Below, one piece after another: positions 16,401 to 24,224 of a DNA stretch of 64,000 nucleotides. Source of the DNA: Deltaproteobacteria bacterium (GTDB lineage: Bacteria; Myxococcota_A; Polyangia; GCA-2747355; JADLHG01); assembly GCA_020848905.1 (NCBI GenBank), contig JADLHG010000018.1:170062-234061 (forward strand), written 5' to 3'. The notes under the pieces were generated by a model, which was not told the origin of the DNA, did not search any database, and saw only the letters and a list, made by a program, of their open reading frames with translations. Position numbers and translations under genes: made by a program. Numbering within the stretch: the first letter of the stretch is position 1; the number at the start of each line of letters is the position of its first letter.

Positions 16401-17387
16401 CTACGCCCCGAGCGCCTCGAGAGCCCGTCGGACGTGGACCTGGGTCACGTTCTTGCGCCAGGAGGCCGGCTCGTCGAGGTTCTCGAGGGGGCGGGCGGCG
16501 AGGGCGGCGGCCTGGGCGGCCTGGGCGATGGTCTCGGGGGATAGCGGCTTACCGACCAGGGCGGCGGCCGCCGCGGGGATGAGGAGCGGATAGGAGGTAA
16601 TCGCGCCGAGCACGATACGCGCCTCGGTCACAGGGGCGTCTTGCGCTATGCGTTTAACATAGGCCGCTACGCCCAATACCGGGAAATCGATGCTCCCGCG
16701 CGGGGCCACCTTCAGGTAGGTGGCCTGCGCGCCGGCCTGACTCGGCACACGCAGCCCGAGGAGCAGGGCGTCCGGATGCTTGGTGAAGGGGCGCATCCCG
16801 TCGTCGGCGTAGAAGCCCGCCGCGGGGATCCGCGTCTCGCCGTCGGGGCCGAGGAGGTCGAGCTCGGCGCCGAGGGCCACGGCCACGGGGGCCGTGTCGC
16901 TCGAGGAGGTGGCCCAGCAGCGCGGAGACGAGGGGGCGACCCAGCAGATCTCGCCCTCCTTCTTCATGCAGAAGCCGAGGGCCTGCCGCCACTCGTAGCT
17001 CTGATCGTAGTAGTTGCAGCGGGTGTCGAGGCACAGGTTCCCGCCGACGGTCCCCATGTTGCGCAGGAGCGGGCTGGCCACGAGCCCGGCGGCGCGGGCC
17101 AGCGCGGGGGCGTGCTCCTTCACGAGCGGGCTCGCTGCGACCTGCGCGAGCGTCTCCGAGGCGCCCACGAAGAGCTCTCCCGACGGAAGACGCCGGATGC
17201 CGCGGAGCTCGGGGAGCGCGCCGACCGGGATGAGCCGCGTGGGCTCCTGCTGCCGCCGCTTCATGTTGGGGAAGAGGTCTGTCCCGCCGGCCACGTAGCT
17301 CGCGCTCTCGCCGAGCTCGGCCTTGAGCGCAACCGCTTCGGCGGCGCTTGTCGGCACGCAGAATTCGAAGGGAGGCAGCCGGAGCAT
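16401..17387 (-). CDS. hcrB: FAD subunit of 4-hydroxybenzoyl-CoA reductase-like molybdoenzyme
   Basis: 328 residues from ATG 17387, overlapping the previous stop as TGATG. FAD-binding motifs of the CoxM/XdhB type are present: YVAGGTDLFPNM at about 31 and LLRNMGTVGGNLCL at about 108. A loop after the second motif contains Cys124, Cys140, Cys148 and Cys157 (spacings 16, 8 and 9), the position of the extra [4Fe-4S] cluster that sets HcrB apart from ordinary xanthine-dehydrogenase FAD subunits. That cluster is thought to let electrons run from ferredoxin towards molybdenum for reductive dehydroxylation of 4-hydroxybenzoyl-CoA to benzoyl-CoA. It is last in the GNAT-hcrC-hcrA-hcrB operon. Confidence 0.88.
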   Translation of the reverse strand: MLRLPPFEFCVPTSAAEAVALKAELGESASYVAGGTDLFPNMKRRQQEPTRLIPVGALPELRGIRRLPSGELFVGASETLAQVAASPLVKEHAPALARAAGLVASPLLRNMGTVGGNLCLDTRCNYYDQSYEWRQALGFCMKKEGEICWVAPSSPRCWATSSSDTAPVAVALGAELDLLGPDGETRIPAAGFYADDGMRPFTKHPDALLLGLRVPSQAGAQATYLKVAPRGSIDFPVLGVAAYVKRIAQDAPVTEARIVLGAITSYPLLIPAAAAALVGKPLSPETIAQAAQAAALAARPLENLDEPASWRKNVTQVHVRRALEALGA

Positions 17388-19801
17388 CAGCGCTTCTCCT
17401 TCGGCGGCCGAGGGAGCGCGGAGCCGTCCCCCCCTTCCCAGGGGGGCGGCACCTTCTCGGGCGTGGGCCATGGGACGGCGGGCATGGCCTTCGGGCCCAC
17501 GCGGGGCTCCTTGCCAGCGCGCTTTGCGGTGAGCGCCTTGAGCACCTTCTCCGCGGTGATCGGCACCTCGTCGATGCGCACGCCCACCGCGTCGTAGACC
17601 GCGCAGGCCACCGCCGGCGGGATGGGCAGGAGCGGTCCCTGGCCCACCTCCTTGGCGCCGTACGGCCCCTCGGGGTCGGGCTCCTCGATCAAGAAGGTCT
17701 CGATGGGACACATGTCCACGCTGGTCGGGCTCTTGTATTGCAGGAGGCTCGGCCGCCGGTGCAGCATCCCGCGCTTGGGCAGGTAGGCCATCTCCTCCAT
17801 CAGCGCCTCGCCGAGGCCCATGTAGACGGAGCCCTCTACCTGGCCGAGGACCGACTGCCGGTTGATGCAGCGGCCCACGTCGTGGGCCACCCAGACCTGC
17901 ACCGGCCGCACGATCCCCGTCTCGGCATCCACGGTGACCTCGACCACCGCCGCGCTGTAGCTGTAGGCGGGGGAGGGGCCGACGCCGGCGCCGCGATAGG
18001 TGCCGGGGGTCTCGGGAGGGGCGTAGCTGCCGGCCGTGACCAGCGTGCCGTGCGTCTTCTCCGCCAGGTGCACCGCCTCGGAGAAGGTCACGCCCCGTTC
18101 AGGGCTCTCCGCGTCGAACACGCGCCCGTCGGCGAAGACGAGCGCCTCGGGCGCGACCTGGACCTTCTCGGCCACCGCGTGCCGCAGGAGCTCCTGCGCG
18201 CGCTCGGCGGCCTGCAGGACCGCGCGGCCTGCCATCACCGTCACGCGGCTCGAGTAGCTGCCGAGGTCCACGGGGGTCAGGTCCGTGTCTCCCGTCACCG
18301 TGCGCACGTCGAAGGGGCTCACGCCGAGCACCTCGGCCGCGATGGTGGCGAGCACCGTCTCCGAGCCCTGGCCCACCTCGGTGGTGCCGCAGTAGACGGT
18401 CACTCCGCCCCCGCGGTCCAGCTTCAGGCTGGCTCCCGAGTGCGGCAGGTCGTTCCGGTAGATCGCGCGCCCCGCGCCGCTCAGGTAGCTCGAGCAGGCG
18501 ATCCCCACCCCGCGGCCGAAGGGGAGCTGGCCGTGCTTGTCGCGAAAGCCGCTCGCCGCGTAGACCGCCTCCAGGCAGGGTCCGAGGCCCATGGAGCCGA
18601 TCTGGAGGAAGTTGGCGGTGGTGCTGCCGGCGGGGGCGAGCTGCCGGCGGCGGAGCTCGGCCGGGCAGAGCGAGAGCTCCTCGGCCAGCTTGTCGAGCTG
18701 CACCTCGAGCGCGAAGCGCCCTTGCGGCGTGCCGTGGCCGCGCTTCGGCCCGCAGGGCGCCTTGTTGGTGAAGACCCGCGCGCCGTCGAAGCGATAGCGC
18801 GGCACCTGATAGGTCACGGTCTGGAGCGCGCCCGTGTAGTAGGTGCTCGCCACGCCGTAGGAGCCGTAGGCCCCGCCGTCCAGGATCGTACGCACGTGGA
18901 TCCCCTGGATGCGCCCCTCGGCGTCCACGCCGGTGCGCATCGAGAGCAGCGTCGGGTGCCGCCCGCGGTGGCAGGCGAAGACCTCCTCGCGGGTGAGCAC
19001 GATCTTCACCGGCCGCCCCGTGAGCATCGCCGCCTTCGCCACCACCAGCTCGTGGCCGAAGGGCTCGGTCTTGCCGCCGAAGCCGCCCCCCGTCGGAGGG
19101 GCGATGACGCGGATGCGGGCGAAGGGGAGCTCGAGCACCCGCACGAGCGCGCGGTGCAGGTAGTGCGGGGTCTGCGTCGAGGCCCAGACCGTGAGCCGTC
19201 CGTCGGGAGACCATTCGGCGAGCGCCGCGTGCTCCTCCAGCGCGAGGTGCGTGTTGCCGCCGTAGAAGAAGAGGTCCTCGCGCACGTGCGACGAGCCGGC
19301 CAGGGCTTGCTCGATGTCCCCGAACTCCATCGCCGCGAGCCGGTGGATGTTGGCCACCGGGACGTAGTCGTGGATCTTGTGCTCGGTGGGGGCGACGGCC
19401 TCTTCGATCGAGCGCACCGGGGGGAGCGGCCGCAGCGTCGGGCGCAAGGCGCGCGCGCCGGCCTCGGCGAGCTCCTCGTCCTCGGCGAGCACGGCCGCGA
19501 TCGGATCCCCGACGAAGCGCACGCGGTCGGTGCAGAGCGCGTGCTCGTCCATGCTGATCGGAAAGAGACCGAAGGGGATGGGCAGGTCCTGACCCGTCAG
19601 CACGGCCACGACCCCCGGCATGGCCAGGGCCGCGCTCGCGTCCACGCCTTCGAGCACGGCGTGCGGCTCGGGGCTCCGCAGGAGCTTGCAGGCGAGCATG
19701 CGCGGCAGGCTCAGGTCGGCCGTGTAGCGCGTGCGGCCGAGCACCTTGTCCGTCGCGTCCACCTTGCGGCCGGGTTTTCCGACGTGCCGTTCCGGGGGCA
19801 T
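17387..19801 (-). CDS. hcrA: Molybdopterin-binding large subunit of 4-hydroxybenzoyl-CoA reductase-like enzyme
   Basis: 804 residues from ATG 19801, which overlaps the hcrC stop by one base. Typical XdhB/CoxL-type features: VLGRTRYTADLSLPRML near the start, ALEEHAALAEW, the molybdopterin motif PPTGGGFGGKTEP, GVGIACSSYLSGAG, TTEVGQGSETVLATIAAEVLG, VAHDVGRCINRQSVLGQVEGSVYMGLGEAL, and the C-terminal GPYGAKEVGQGPLLPIPPAV. Together with the [4Fe-4S]-type FAD subunit next door it fits the 4-hydroxybenzoyl-CoA reductase branch. Related molybdenum hydroxylases with other substrates cannot be excluded by reading alone. Confidence 0.88.
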   Translation of the reverse strand: MPPERHVGKPGRKVDATDKVLGRTRYTADLSLPRMLACKLLRSPEPHAVLEGVDASAALAMPGVVAVLTGQDLPIPFGLFPISMDEHALCTDRVRFVGDPIAAVLAEDEELAEAGARALRPTLRPLPPVRSIEEAVAPTEHKIHDYVPVANIHRLAAMEFGDIEQALAGSSHVREDLFFYGGNTHLALEEHAALAEWSPDGRLTVWASTQTPHYLHRALVRVLELPFARIRVIAPPTGGGFGGKTEPFGHELVVAKAAMLTGRPVKIVLTREEVFACHRGRHPTLLSMRTGVDAEGRIQGIHVRTILDGGAYGSYGVASTYYTGALQTVTYQVPRYRFDGARVFTNKAPCGPKRGHGTPQGRFALEVQLDKLAEELSLCPAELRRRQLAPAGSTTANFLQIGSMGLGPCLEAVYAASGFRDKHGQLPFGRGVGIACSSYLSGAGRAIYRNDLPHSGASLKLDRGGGVTVYCGTTEVGQGSETVLATIAAEVLGVSPFDVRTVTGDTDLTPVDLGSYSSRVTVMAGRAVLQAAERAQELLRHAVAEKVQVAPEALVFADGRVFDAESPERGVTFSEAVHLAEKTHGTLVTAGSYAPPETPGTYRGAGVGPSPAYSYSAAVVEVTVDAETGIVRPVQVWVAHDVGRCINRQSVLGQVEGSVYMGLGEALMEEMAYLPKRGMLHRRPSLLQYKSPTSVDMCPIETFLIEEPDPEGPYGAKEVGQGPLLPIPPAVACAVYDAVGVRIDEVPITAEKVLKALTAKRAGKEPRVGPKAMPAVPWPTPEKVPPPWEGGDGSALPRPPKEKR

Positions 19802-20313
19802 CACTTCTCCGTGGAGCGGCGGGCGGCGAGCTCCACAGCCTCGTGGATCTTCGCGTAGCCCGTGCAGCGGCAGAGGTTCCCCGAGAGCGCCTCGGCGATG
19901 GCCTGCCGCGTGGGGCTCGGGTTCTCCTCGAGGAGCGCGCGCGCCGTCATCAGGGTGCCCGGGGTGCAGAAGCCGCACTGCGCGGCGCCGAGCTCGGCGA
20001 AGGCCTCTTGCAGCGGGTGGAGCGTGGGGCCATGGGCCAGCCCCTCCACCGTCGTGACCTCGCGGCCGGCGCAGGCCACGGCCAGCGTGAGACACGAGAG
20101 CACCGGCGTGCCGTCGAGGAGCACCGTGCAGGCCCCGCACTCCCCGAGCTCGCAGGCGTGCTTGGTGCCGGTCAGCCCCAGGTCCTCGCGCAGGAGCTCG
20201 AGCAGCGTGCGGTGCGTGGCCACGAGCACGCTCATCGGGCGCCCGTTGACCCGCAGCTCGACGATCGTGCGCGTCGCTGCGCGAGAGGTGGCGTCGGACG
20301 TCGGCTGGGACAT
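19801..20313 (-). CDS. hcrC: [2Fe-2S] subunit of 4-hydroxybenzoyl-CoA reductase-like enzyme
   Basis: 170 residues. It has two [2Fe-2S] clusters as in all small subunits of this family: the plant-type site uses Cys54, Cys59, Cys62 and Cys74 (ACELGECGACTVLLDG, LSC), and the C-terminal helical site uses Cys113, Cys116, Cys148 and Cys150 (QCGFCTPG, LCRCTGY). There is no signal peptide, so the complex is cytoplasmic. The gene lies 14 bp after a GNAT gene and overlaps hcrA by one base. Confidence 0.92.
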   Translation of the reverse strand: MSQPTSDATSRAATRTIVELRVNGRPMSVLVATHRTLLELLREDLGLTGTKHACELGECGACTVLLDGTPVLSCLTLAVACAGREVTTVEGLAHGPTLHPLQEAFAELGAAQCGFCTPGTLMTARALLEENPSPTRQAIAEALSGNLCRCTGYAKIHEAVELAARRSTEK

Positions 20314-20327
20314 GGCGGCGGCGCTGG

Positions 20328-20813
20328 CTACTCGCCCTTCGGCGGACGCTCGGAGAAGCGGTTCACGTCGAGGGAGAGGACGAGCCGCGGCAGCGGCGCG
20401 AAACCCGCGTCTTTGAAGAAGCTCAGGAGCTCCTGCTGATCCCAGGCCACCTCGGTGCGGACCTGCTCGATGCGCAGGCCGCGCAGGTTCTTCACGAGCT
20501 GTTCGAGGAGCGCGCTCGCCACCCCCTGCCGTGCGAACGAGCGGTCCACGAGCATCGTGTCCAGGACCGCCACCGGCTCGGGAACGCCGAACTCGCCGTA
20601 GTGCAGCGAGGCCAGGAGCGCCCCGGCCAGGACTCCGTCCCGCTCGGCGCCGAGGGAGATCTGCACGTCGGTGTCCCGGAGCGCGCGCCGGAGCTTACCT
20701 TCGTACCAGAGCTGGCGGCTGCGGCCGGTGATCTGGTGGTCGATCTTCACCAGCCGCGGCAGGTCCTGCTCCTTCAGCGTTCGAATGATCCAGTCGCTTC
20801 GCTCGAGACTCAC
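20328..20813 (-). CDS. GNAT-family N-acetyltransferase at the head of the hcr operon
   Basis: 161 residues starting GTG/ATG-like at 20813 behind GGAGGG. N-terminal IIRTLKEQDLPRLVKIDHQITGRS and a central beta-strand plus P-loop-like AcCoA motif (LDTMLVDRSFARQGVASALLEQL) mark the GNAT fold. The C-terminal SFFKDAGFAPLPRLVLSLDV completes it. It is 14 bp upstream of hcrC and behind its own promoter, so it is the first gene of the operon. GNAT genes of this kind are often found beside aromatic acyl-CoA genes, where a role in acylating a CoA ligase is one idea; here that is inference. Confidence 0.82.
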   Translation of the reverse strand: MSLERSDWIIRTLKEQDLPRLVKIDHQITGRSRQLWYEGKLRRALRDTDVQISLGAERDGVLAGALLASLHYGEFGVPEPVAVLDTMLVDRSFARQGVASALLEQLVKNLRGLRIEQVRTEVAWDQQELLSFFKDAGFAPLPRLVLSLDVNRFSERPPKGE

Positions 20814-20858
20814 GTGCGCCCTCCGTCGGAAAACGGGGTGGAAGCTACGACCGCGGGC

Positions 20859-20886
20859 ATTCTACCCCTGCGCCGCGGCAGATCAA
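20859..20886 (-). promoter_or_regulatory. Sigma-70-like promoter of the GNAT-hcrCAB operon
   Basis: On the minus strand TTGATC (20881-20886), a 16-bp spacer and TAGAAT (20859-20864) lie about 45 bp before the GNAT start. TAGAAT differs from consensus at one base. No operator palindrome is obvious around it. Confidence 0.55.
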
Positions 20887-20924
20887 GCGCGGGGCGGGGC
20901 GATGGGGCACAGGCCAGCTTCGCG

Positions 20925-21368
20925 CTACCGAATCGCGACGCGGCGCTTGTCGGCCCAGACGCGGCCGAGGTCGAGGAGCGCGCTCTCGCCGAGCACGTTC
21001 TCGGCCATCGGGAAGAGGACCTGCTCCTCCTTGATGAAGTGGTCGCGTGCGACCGCGATAGCGTGCCGGGCGGCGTCCACCATGGACTTCGCGTCGCCGA
21101 GGGACGGGAGGCGAACGAGGGTGCCCTCGATCTCCTCGTGCTCCGCCCGCATCACGGCCAGCGGGCCCATGGGCCCCATCTTCTGCTCCATGGCCGGGAA
21201 GAGGTACTCCTCCTCGATCTTGGCGTGCGTGATGAGCGATTCGATGAAGGCGCCGGTCAGCCGCACCACGTCGTCGGTCGTGGTGGTCTTTGCGAGGTTT
21301 TCCTCGGCGTGGTCGAAGAGGACGTAGAGCACTCCGTGCTCGCCAAGCAGGGCATCGGTGATCTTCAC
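20925..21368 (-). CDS. Hemerythrin-like (HHE) domain protein
   Basis: 147 residues from ATG 21368 behind AAGGAG. The four-helix metal-binding pattern is visible: LLGEHGVLYVLFDHAEE, SLITHAKIEEEYLFPAM, VMRAEHEEIEG and VARDHFIKEEQVLFPMAE, each giving His and Glu ligands for a di-iron site. These proteins bind O2 or NO or sense oxygen, or help repair iron-sulfur clusters. It is monocistronic and lies between the hcr operon and the ArsR-rhodanese regulator, consistent with protection of oxygen-sensitive enzymes. A direct repeat CTCCGGAGCA occurs twice in its leader (21391-21420). Confidence 0.88.
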   Translation of the reverse strand: MKITDALLGEHGVLYVLFDHAEENLAKTTTTDDVVRLTGAFIESLITHAKIEEEYLFPAMEQKMGPMGPLAVMRAEHEEIEGTLVRLPSLGDAKSMVDAARHAIAVARDHFIKEEQVLFPMAENVLGESALLDLGRVWADKRRVAIR

Positions 21369-21482
21369 GGGTTCACTCCTTGTGGGGTCCGGAGCATAGC
21401 CGCGCTCCGGAGCAGCGCCAGGGGAAAAGAGGGTTAGCGTGCGGAGGTGGCGCTCGCCATGATCCGTGTCAAGGGCGCCAGA

Positions 21483-22154
21483 TCAAGGCTCGGCGCCGCT
21501 GCGCAGCGCGAGGCCGCGCGCGCGAAAGTCCGGCACGCCCTCGGCGAGTCGCACCGCCTGATAGCCCTGTCGTCGGAGCTTGCGCACCGCCTCCACGGCC
21601 AGCACGCAGTAGCGTCCCCGGCAATCGGCCAGGATAGGCGTCTTGCGCGGAAGCTCCGCGAGGCGGGCCTGGAGCTCGGCCAGCGGCAGCGAAAGCGCCC
21701 CCGGGAGGTGACCGGCGCGGTACTCCTCGGCCGGCCTGACGTCGAGCAGCAGGACCTCACCGCGGCGCGCGCGAGAGAGGGCCTGCTTCAGATCGGTCTC
21801 CTCGAGATCCTCGGCGGTGAGGAACTGGCGCGTCACCTGCTCGAGCTCGGCGAGGCGGGCGTCGGCGAGCTGCCGGAGGGCCACCACGAAGCGGCAGACC
21901 TCCTCGTCGGCAACGCGATAGGTGACGTAGAGCCCCGCCCGCTCGGCTTCGACGAGCTGCGCGCGCCGCAGCCCCTGCAGGTGGTGCGAGGTGTTGGCCA
22001 CGCTCTGTCCCGTCAGTTCGGCTAGCACCTCCACGGTCCGAGGGGCCTGGCAGAGGAGCTCGAGGAGCTCGATGCGGCGCGGACTCCCCACCGCCCGGCC
22101 GACCCGACCGAGCTGCTCGTAGACGGCGTCCTTGAAGGCGCGGTGCTTGGTCAC
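21483..22154 (-). CDS. ArsR-family regulator fused to a rhodanese domain
   Basis: 223 residues from GTG 22154. Residues 1-100 are a winged helix of ArsR type (RRIELLELLCQAPRTVEVLAELTGQSVANTSHHLQGLRRAQLV). Residues about 125-215 are a rhodanese domain with the active-site loop DCRGRYCVLAVEA, where the first Cys takes the usual catalytic position and a second Cys lies five residues on. The fusion matches known regulators in which sulfur species are sensed. A short helix links the domains. It is monocistronic, has a palindrome overlapping its promoter and probably represses itself. Confidence 0.88.
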   Translation of the reverse strand: MTKHRAFKDAVYEQLGRVGRAVGSPRRIELLELLCQAPRTVEVLAELTGQSVANTSHHLQGLRRAQLVEAERAGLYVTYRVADEEVCRFVVALRQLADARLAELEQVTRQFLTAEDLEETDLKQALSRARRGEVLLLDVRPAEEYRAGHLPGALSLPLAELQARLAELPRKTPILADCRGRYCVLAVEAVRKLRRQGYQAVRLAEGVPDFRARGLALRSGAEP

Positions 22155-22170
22155 GGTTAGTTATCCGAAC

Positions 22171-22190
22171 ATTCAAACTGCGCCTTGAAT
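22171..22190 (-). promoter_or_regulatory. Candidate operator of the ArsR-rhodanese regulator
   Basis: ATTCAA-N8-TTGAAT is a perfect 6-bp inverted repeat. Its upper edge overlaps the -10 element of the gene's own promoter and it lies 17 bp before the GTG start. It is the most AT-rich patch in this region, so autorepression is likely. Confidence 0.55.
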
Positions 22191-22217
22191 TATCCCTGCC
22201 CCCGACGGAGGGGTCAA
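22189..22217 (-). promoter_or_regulatory. Sigma-70-like promoter of the ArsR-rhodanese gene
   Basis: On the minus strand TTGACC (22212-22217), a 17-bp spacer and GATAAT (22189-22194), five of six matches in both hexamers. The candidate operator at 22171-22190 overlaps its -10. Confidence 0.65.
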
Positions 22218-22257
22218 GGCGCCCCTCGTCGCGTGTCCATGGTTCCGCTGTCAATGG

Positions 22258-24126
22258 TCAGCGGAGATTCACCACGCGCGTGGTGGTCGCCCCGGGACGG
22301 ATGCGCACGGTGAAGCTCTTGCTGATCGCGTGGCGGCGGTTCACGAGGCGCACGTGGTGCGTTCCCGCTTCCAGCTCGAGGCGCTGCAGAGGGGTCTCAC
22401 CGCGATGGCGACCATCCACGTAGACCTCGGCCCAGGGGACCGCGTTGAGCTCCAGGCGGCCCACGCCGCTCTCGCGTCGACGGGGCGTCGGGGCGGCGCG
22501 GGGCGGCGGTGCGGTCGGGCTCGGACGCGCGACGGCTCGGGACGGGGGGGCCGGCTCGGCGTCCGCAGCCTGCGGGTCCCCTCCGGCGTCGGTCGAGGCC
22601 GGGGCCCGCGGGCGAACCGCTGCGAGCGGAGCACGGGTGGTGGCGTTCACTCGCGCGGCCTCATCCTCCGGCGCGGTTCCGGGGCCCGCCGAGACCGCCG
22701 CTCCCTCGTCGGGGACGCGCCGCCGGAAGGCCCAGAAACCGACCGCGGCGAGGCCGCAGAGCGCGAGGGCTGCGAGCATCCATCGCGCGTAGCGGTAGCG
22801 CGGCACCACGTCGAAGGTGGTCTCCACCGCCGAAGGAGGGCGCGGCGAACGATCGTCGCCGGCGGCGACCGGCATCGAGGTGGCCGGTGGTCGCGGCACG
22901 GGCTCGGTGAAGGGCTCGCCCGCTCGGGGCGCGGGCTCGGTGAAGGGCTCGCTCGGTCGCGGCGCGGGCTCGGTGAAGGGCTCGCTCGGTCGCGGCGCGG
23001 GCTCGGTGAAGGGCTCCGCTGCGGCCGGCGCGGGCGAGGCTCCCGGCGCCTCCAGCCGCCGCGCGATCGTCGGCGCGTCGTCGAGGGAGGGCTCGGTCGT
23101 GCTCGCGACCTCGCCCGCTTGCTCCACCATGAGCTGCGCGAGGCGTGCTGCGCGCTGACTGGGGGCGGCCGGCTCGTCGCTCGCGCCCTCCTCCGCCAGG
23201 AAGGCGCGCAGGTGCGCGTGCGGGTCCTGCCGCTGGCCCTGGTCGAGCTGCCAGCGGAAGGCCTCGTCGGCGAGGGCCTGACGGAGCGCCGCCGCCGAGG
23301 CGGGGCGCTGCTCGGGGGTCGTGGCGAGGCAGCGCCGGACCAGCGCCTCGAGCGACGCGGGCACGTCGGGCCGCACGTGCGCGAGGGGCGCGCTCGTCTC
23401 TCCCCCCTGCCGCACGCTCTCGAGGCCGTACGACTGCCGGAAGGCCTGCCCGGCCAGCATCTCGTAGAGCACCGCGCCGAGGGAGAAGAGGTCGCTTCGC
23501 GGCTCGACGCGGCCGCGGGCCTGCTCGGGCGCCATGTAGCCGAGCTTCCCCTTGATCAGGTTGGCCGAGCTCTCCTGGAGCTGGCCGGCGGCCTTGGCCA
23601 CCCCGAAGTCGGCCAGCTTCACGTCGCCGTGGCTGGAGAGGAGGATGTTGCTCGGGCTCACGTCCCGGTGGACCACGCCGGCGGGCTGCCCCGGCACCTC
23701 GGGGAGAAACGAGTGCGCGTAGTCGAGGGCCGAGCAGACCTCCATGGCGATGAAGACCGCGAGCTCCACGGGCATCAGGCGTCGGCCGGCCGTGCGGTCG
23801 AGCAGCCAGCGCAAGGTGCACCCCGGGACGAGCTCCATCACCAGGTAATGGCGCTCCCCCACCTGGCCGGCGTCGAAGGTTTGGACGATGTTGCGGTGGG
23901 TCATGGCCATGGCCACGCGCATCTCGTCGAGAAACATGAGCAGGAAGTTCTCGCGCCGCGAGAGGTGCTCGTGGATGAGCTTCAGCGCCACCTGCTTGGA
24001 GGCATGCCCCGGGCCGCGCAGCCGCGCGCGATAGACCGACGCCATCCCCCCTTCGCCGATGGTCGAGAGGATCTCGTACTTGTCGATGCGGCGCAGCAGC
24101 TCTGCGCCGTCAGCCTCGGGAAACAC
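22258..24126 (-). CDS. Membrane-anchored Ser/Thr protein kinase with C-terminal PEGA-like domain
   Basis: 622 residues from GTG 24126. Kinase domain at about 15-290: IGEGGMASVYRAR (P-loop), VALKLIHEHL (Lys), VVHRDVSPSNILLS (catalytic loop) and ADFGVAKAAG. Prolines and acidic residues then form a linker with four copies of an 11-residue EPFTEPxPRP(S) unit. One transmembrane helix (WMLAALALCGLAAVGFWAF, about residue 455) is followed by an outside domain ending in a PEGA-like repeat: VGRLELNAVPWAEVYVDG, GETPLQRLELEAGTHHVRLV. The kinase would be cytoplasmic and the tail periplasmic. It is divergent, across 98 bp, from the FHA/sigma-54 activator, a likely signalling partner. Confidence 0.93.
   Translation of the reverse strand: MFPEADGAELLRRIDKYEILSTIGEGGMASVYRARLRGPGHASKQVALKLIHEHLSRRENFLLMFLDEMRVAMAMTHRNIVQTFDAGQVGERHYLVMELVPGCTLRWLLDRTAGRRLMPVELAVFIAMEVCSALDYAHSFLPEVPGQPAGVVHRDVSPSNILLSSHGDVKLADFGVAKAAGQLQESSANLIKGKLGYMAPEQARGRVEPRSDLFSLGAVLYEMLAGQAFRQSYGLESVRQGGETSAPLAHVRPDVPASLEALVRRCLATTPEQRPASAAALRQALADEAFRWQLDQGQRQDPHAHLRAFLAEEGASDEPAAPSQRAARLAQLMVEQAGEVASTTEPSLDDAPTIARRLEAPGASPAPAAAEPFTEPAPRPSEPFTEPAPRPSEPFTEPAPRAGEPFTEPVPRPPATSMPVAAGDDRSPRPPSAVETTFDVVPRYRYARWMLAALALCGLAAVGFWAFRRRVPDEGAAVSAGPGTAPEDEAARVNATTRAPLAAVRPRAPASTDAGGDPQAADAEPAPPSRAVARPSPTAPPPRAAPTPRRRESGVGRLELNAVPWAEVYVDGRHRGETPLQRLELEAGTHHVRLVNRRHAISKSFTVRIRPGATTTRVVNLR
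22901..23032 (-). repeat. Four tandem 33-bp repeats inside the kinase linker
   Basis: The unit beginning GGCTCGGTGAAGGGCTC recurs at 22901, 22934, 22967 and 23000 with the first and last copies partly diverged. Each encodes EPFTEPxPRP(S). The repeat stays in frame and lengthens the linker between kinase and membrane. Confidence 0.85.
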
Positions 24127-24224
24127 CGTGCAGGCCCCGTGGCTACCGTGGCGAGGTCATGGTGCTCCTATGCTACCATGGAGCCTGTTCGGATGGCGGC
24201 TCTCCCACCCCCTCGAGGAGCACC

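Noticed and set aside
19843..20439. Plus-strand frames opposite hcrC and the GNAT gene
   Set aside because: They mirror the conserved minus-strand genes, have no recognisable domain and no ribosome-binding site.
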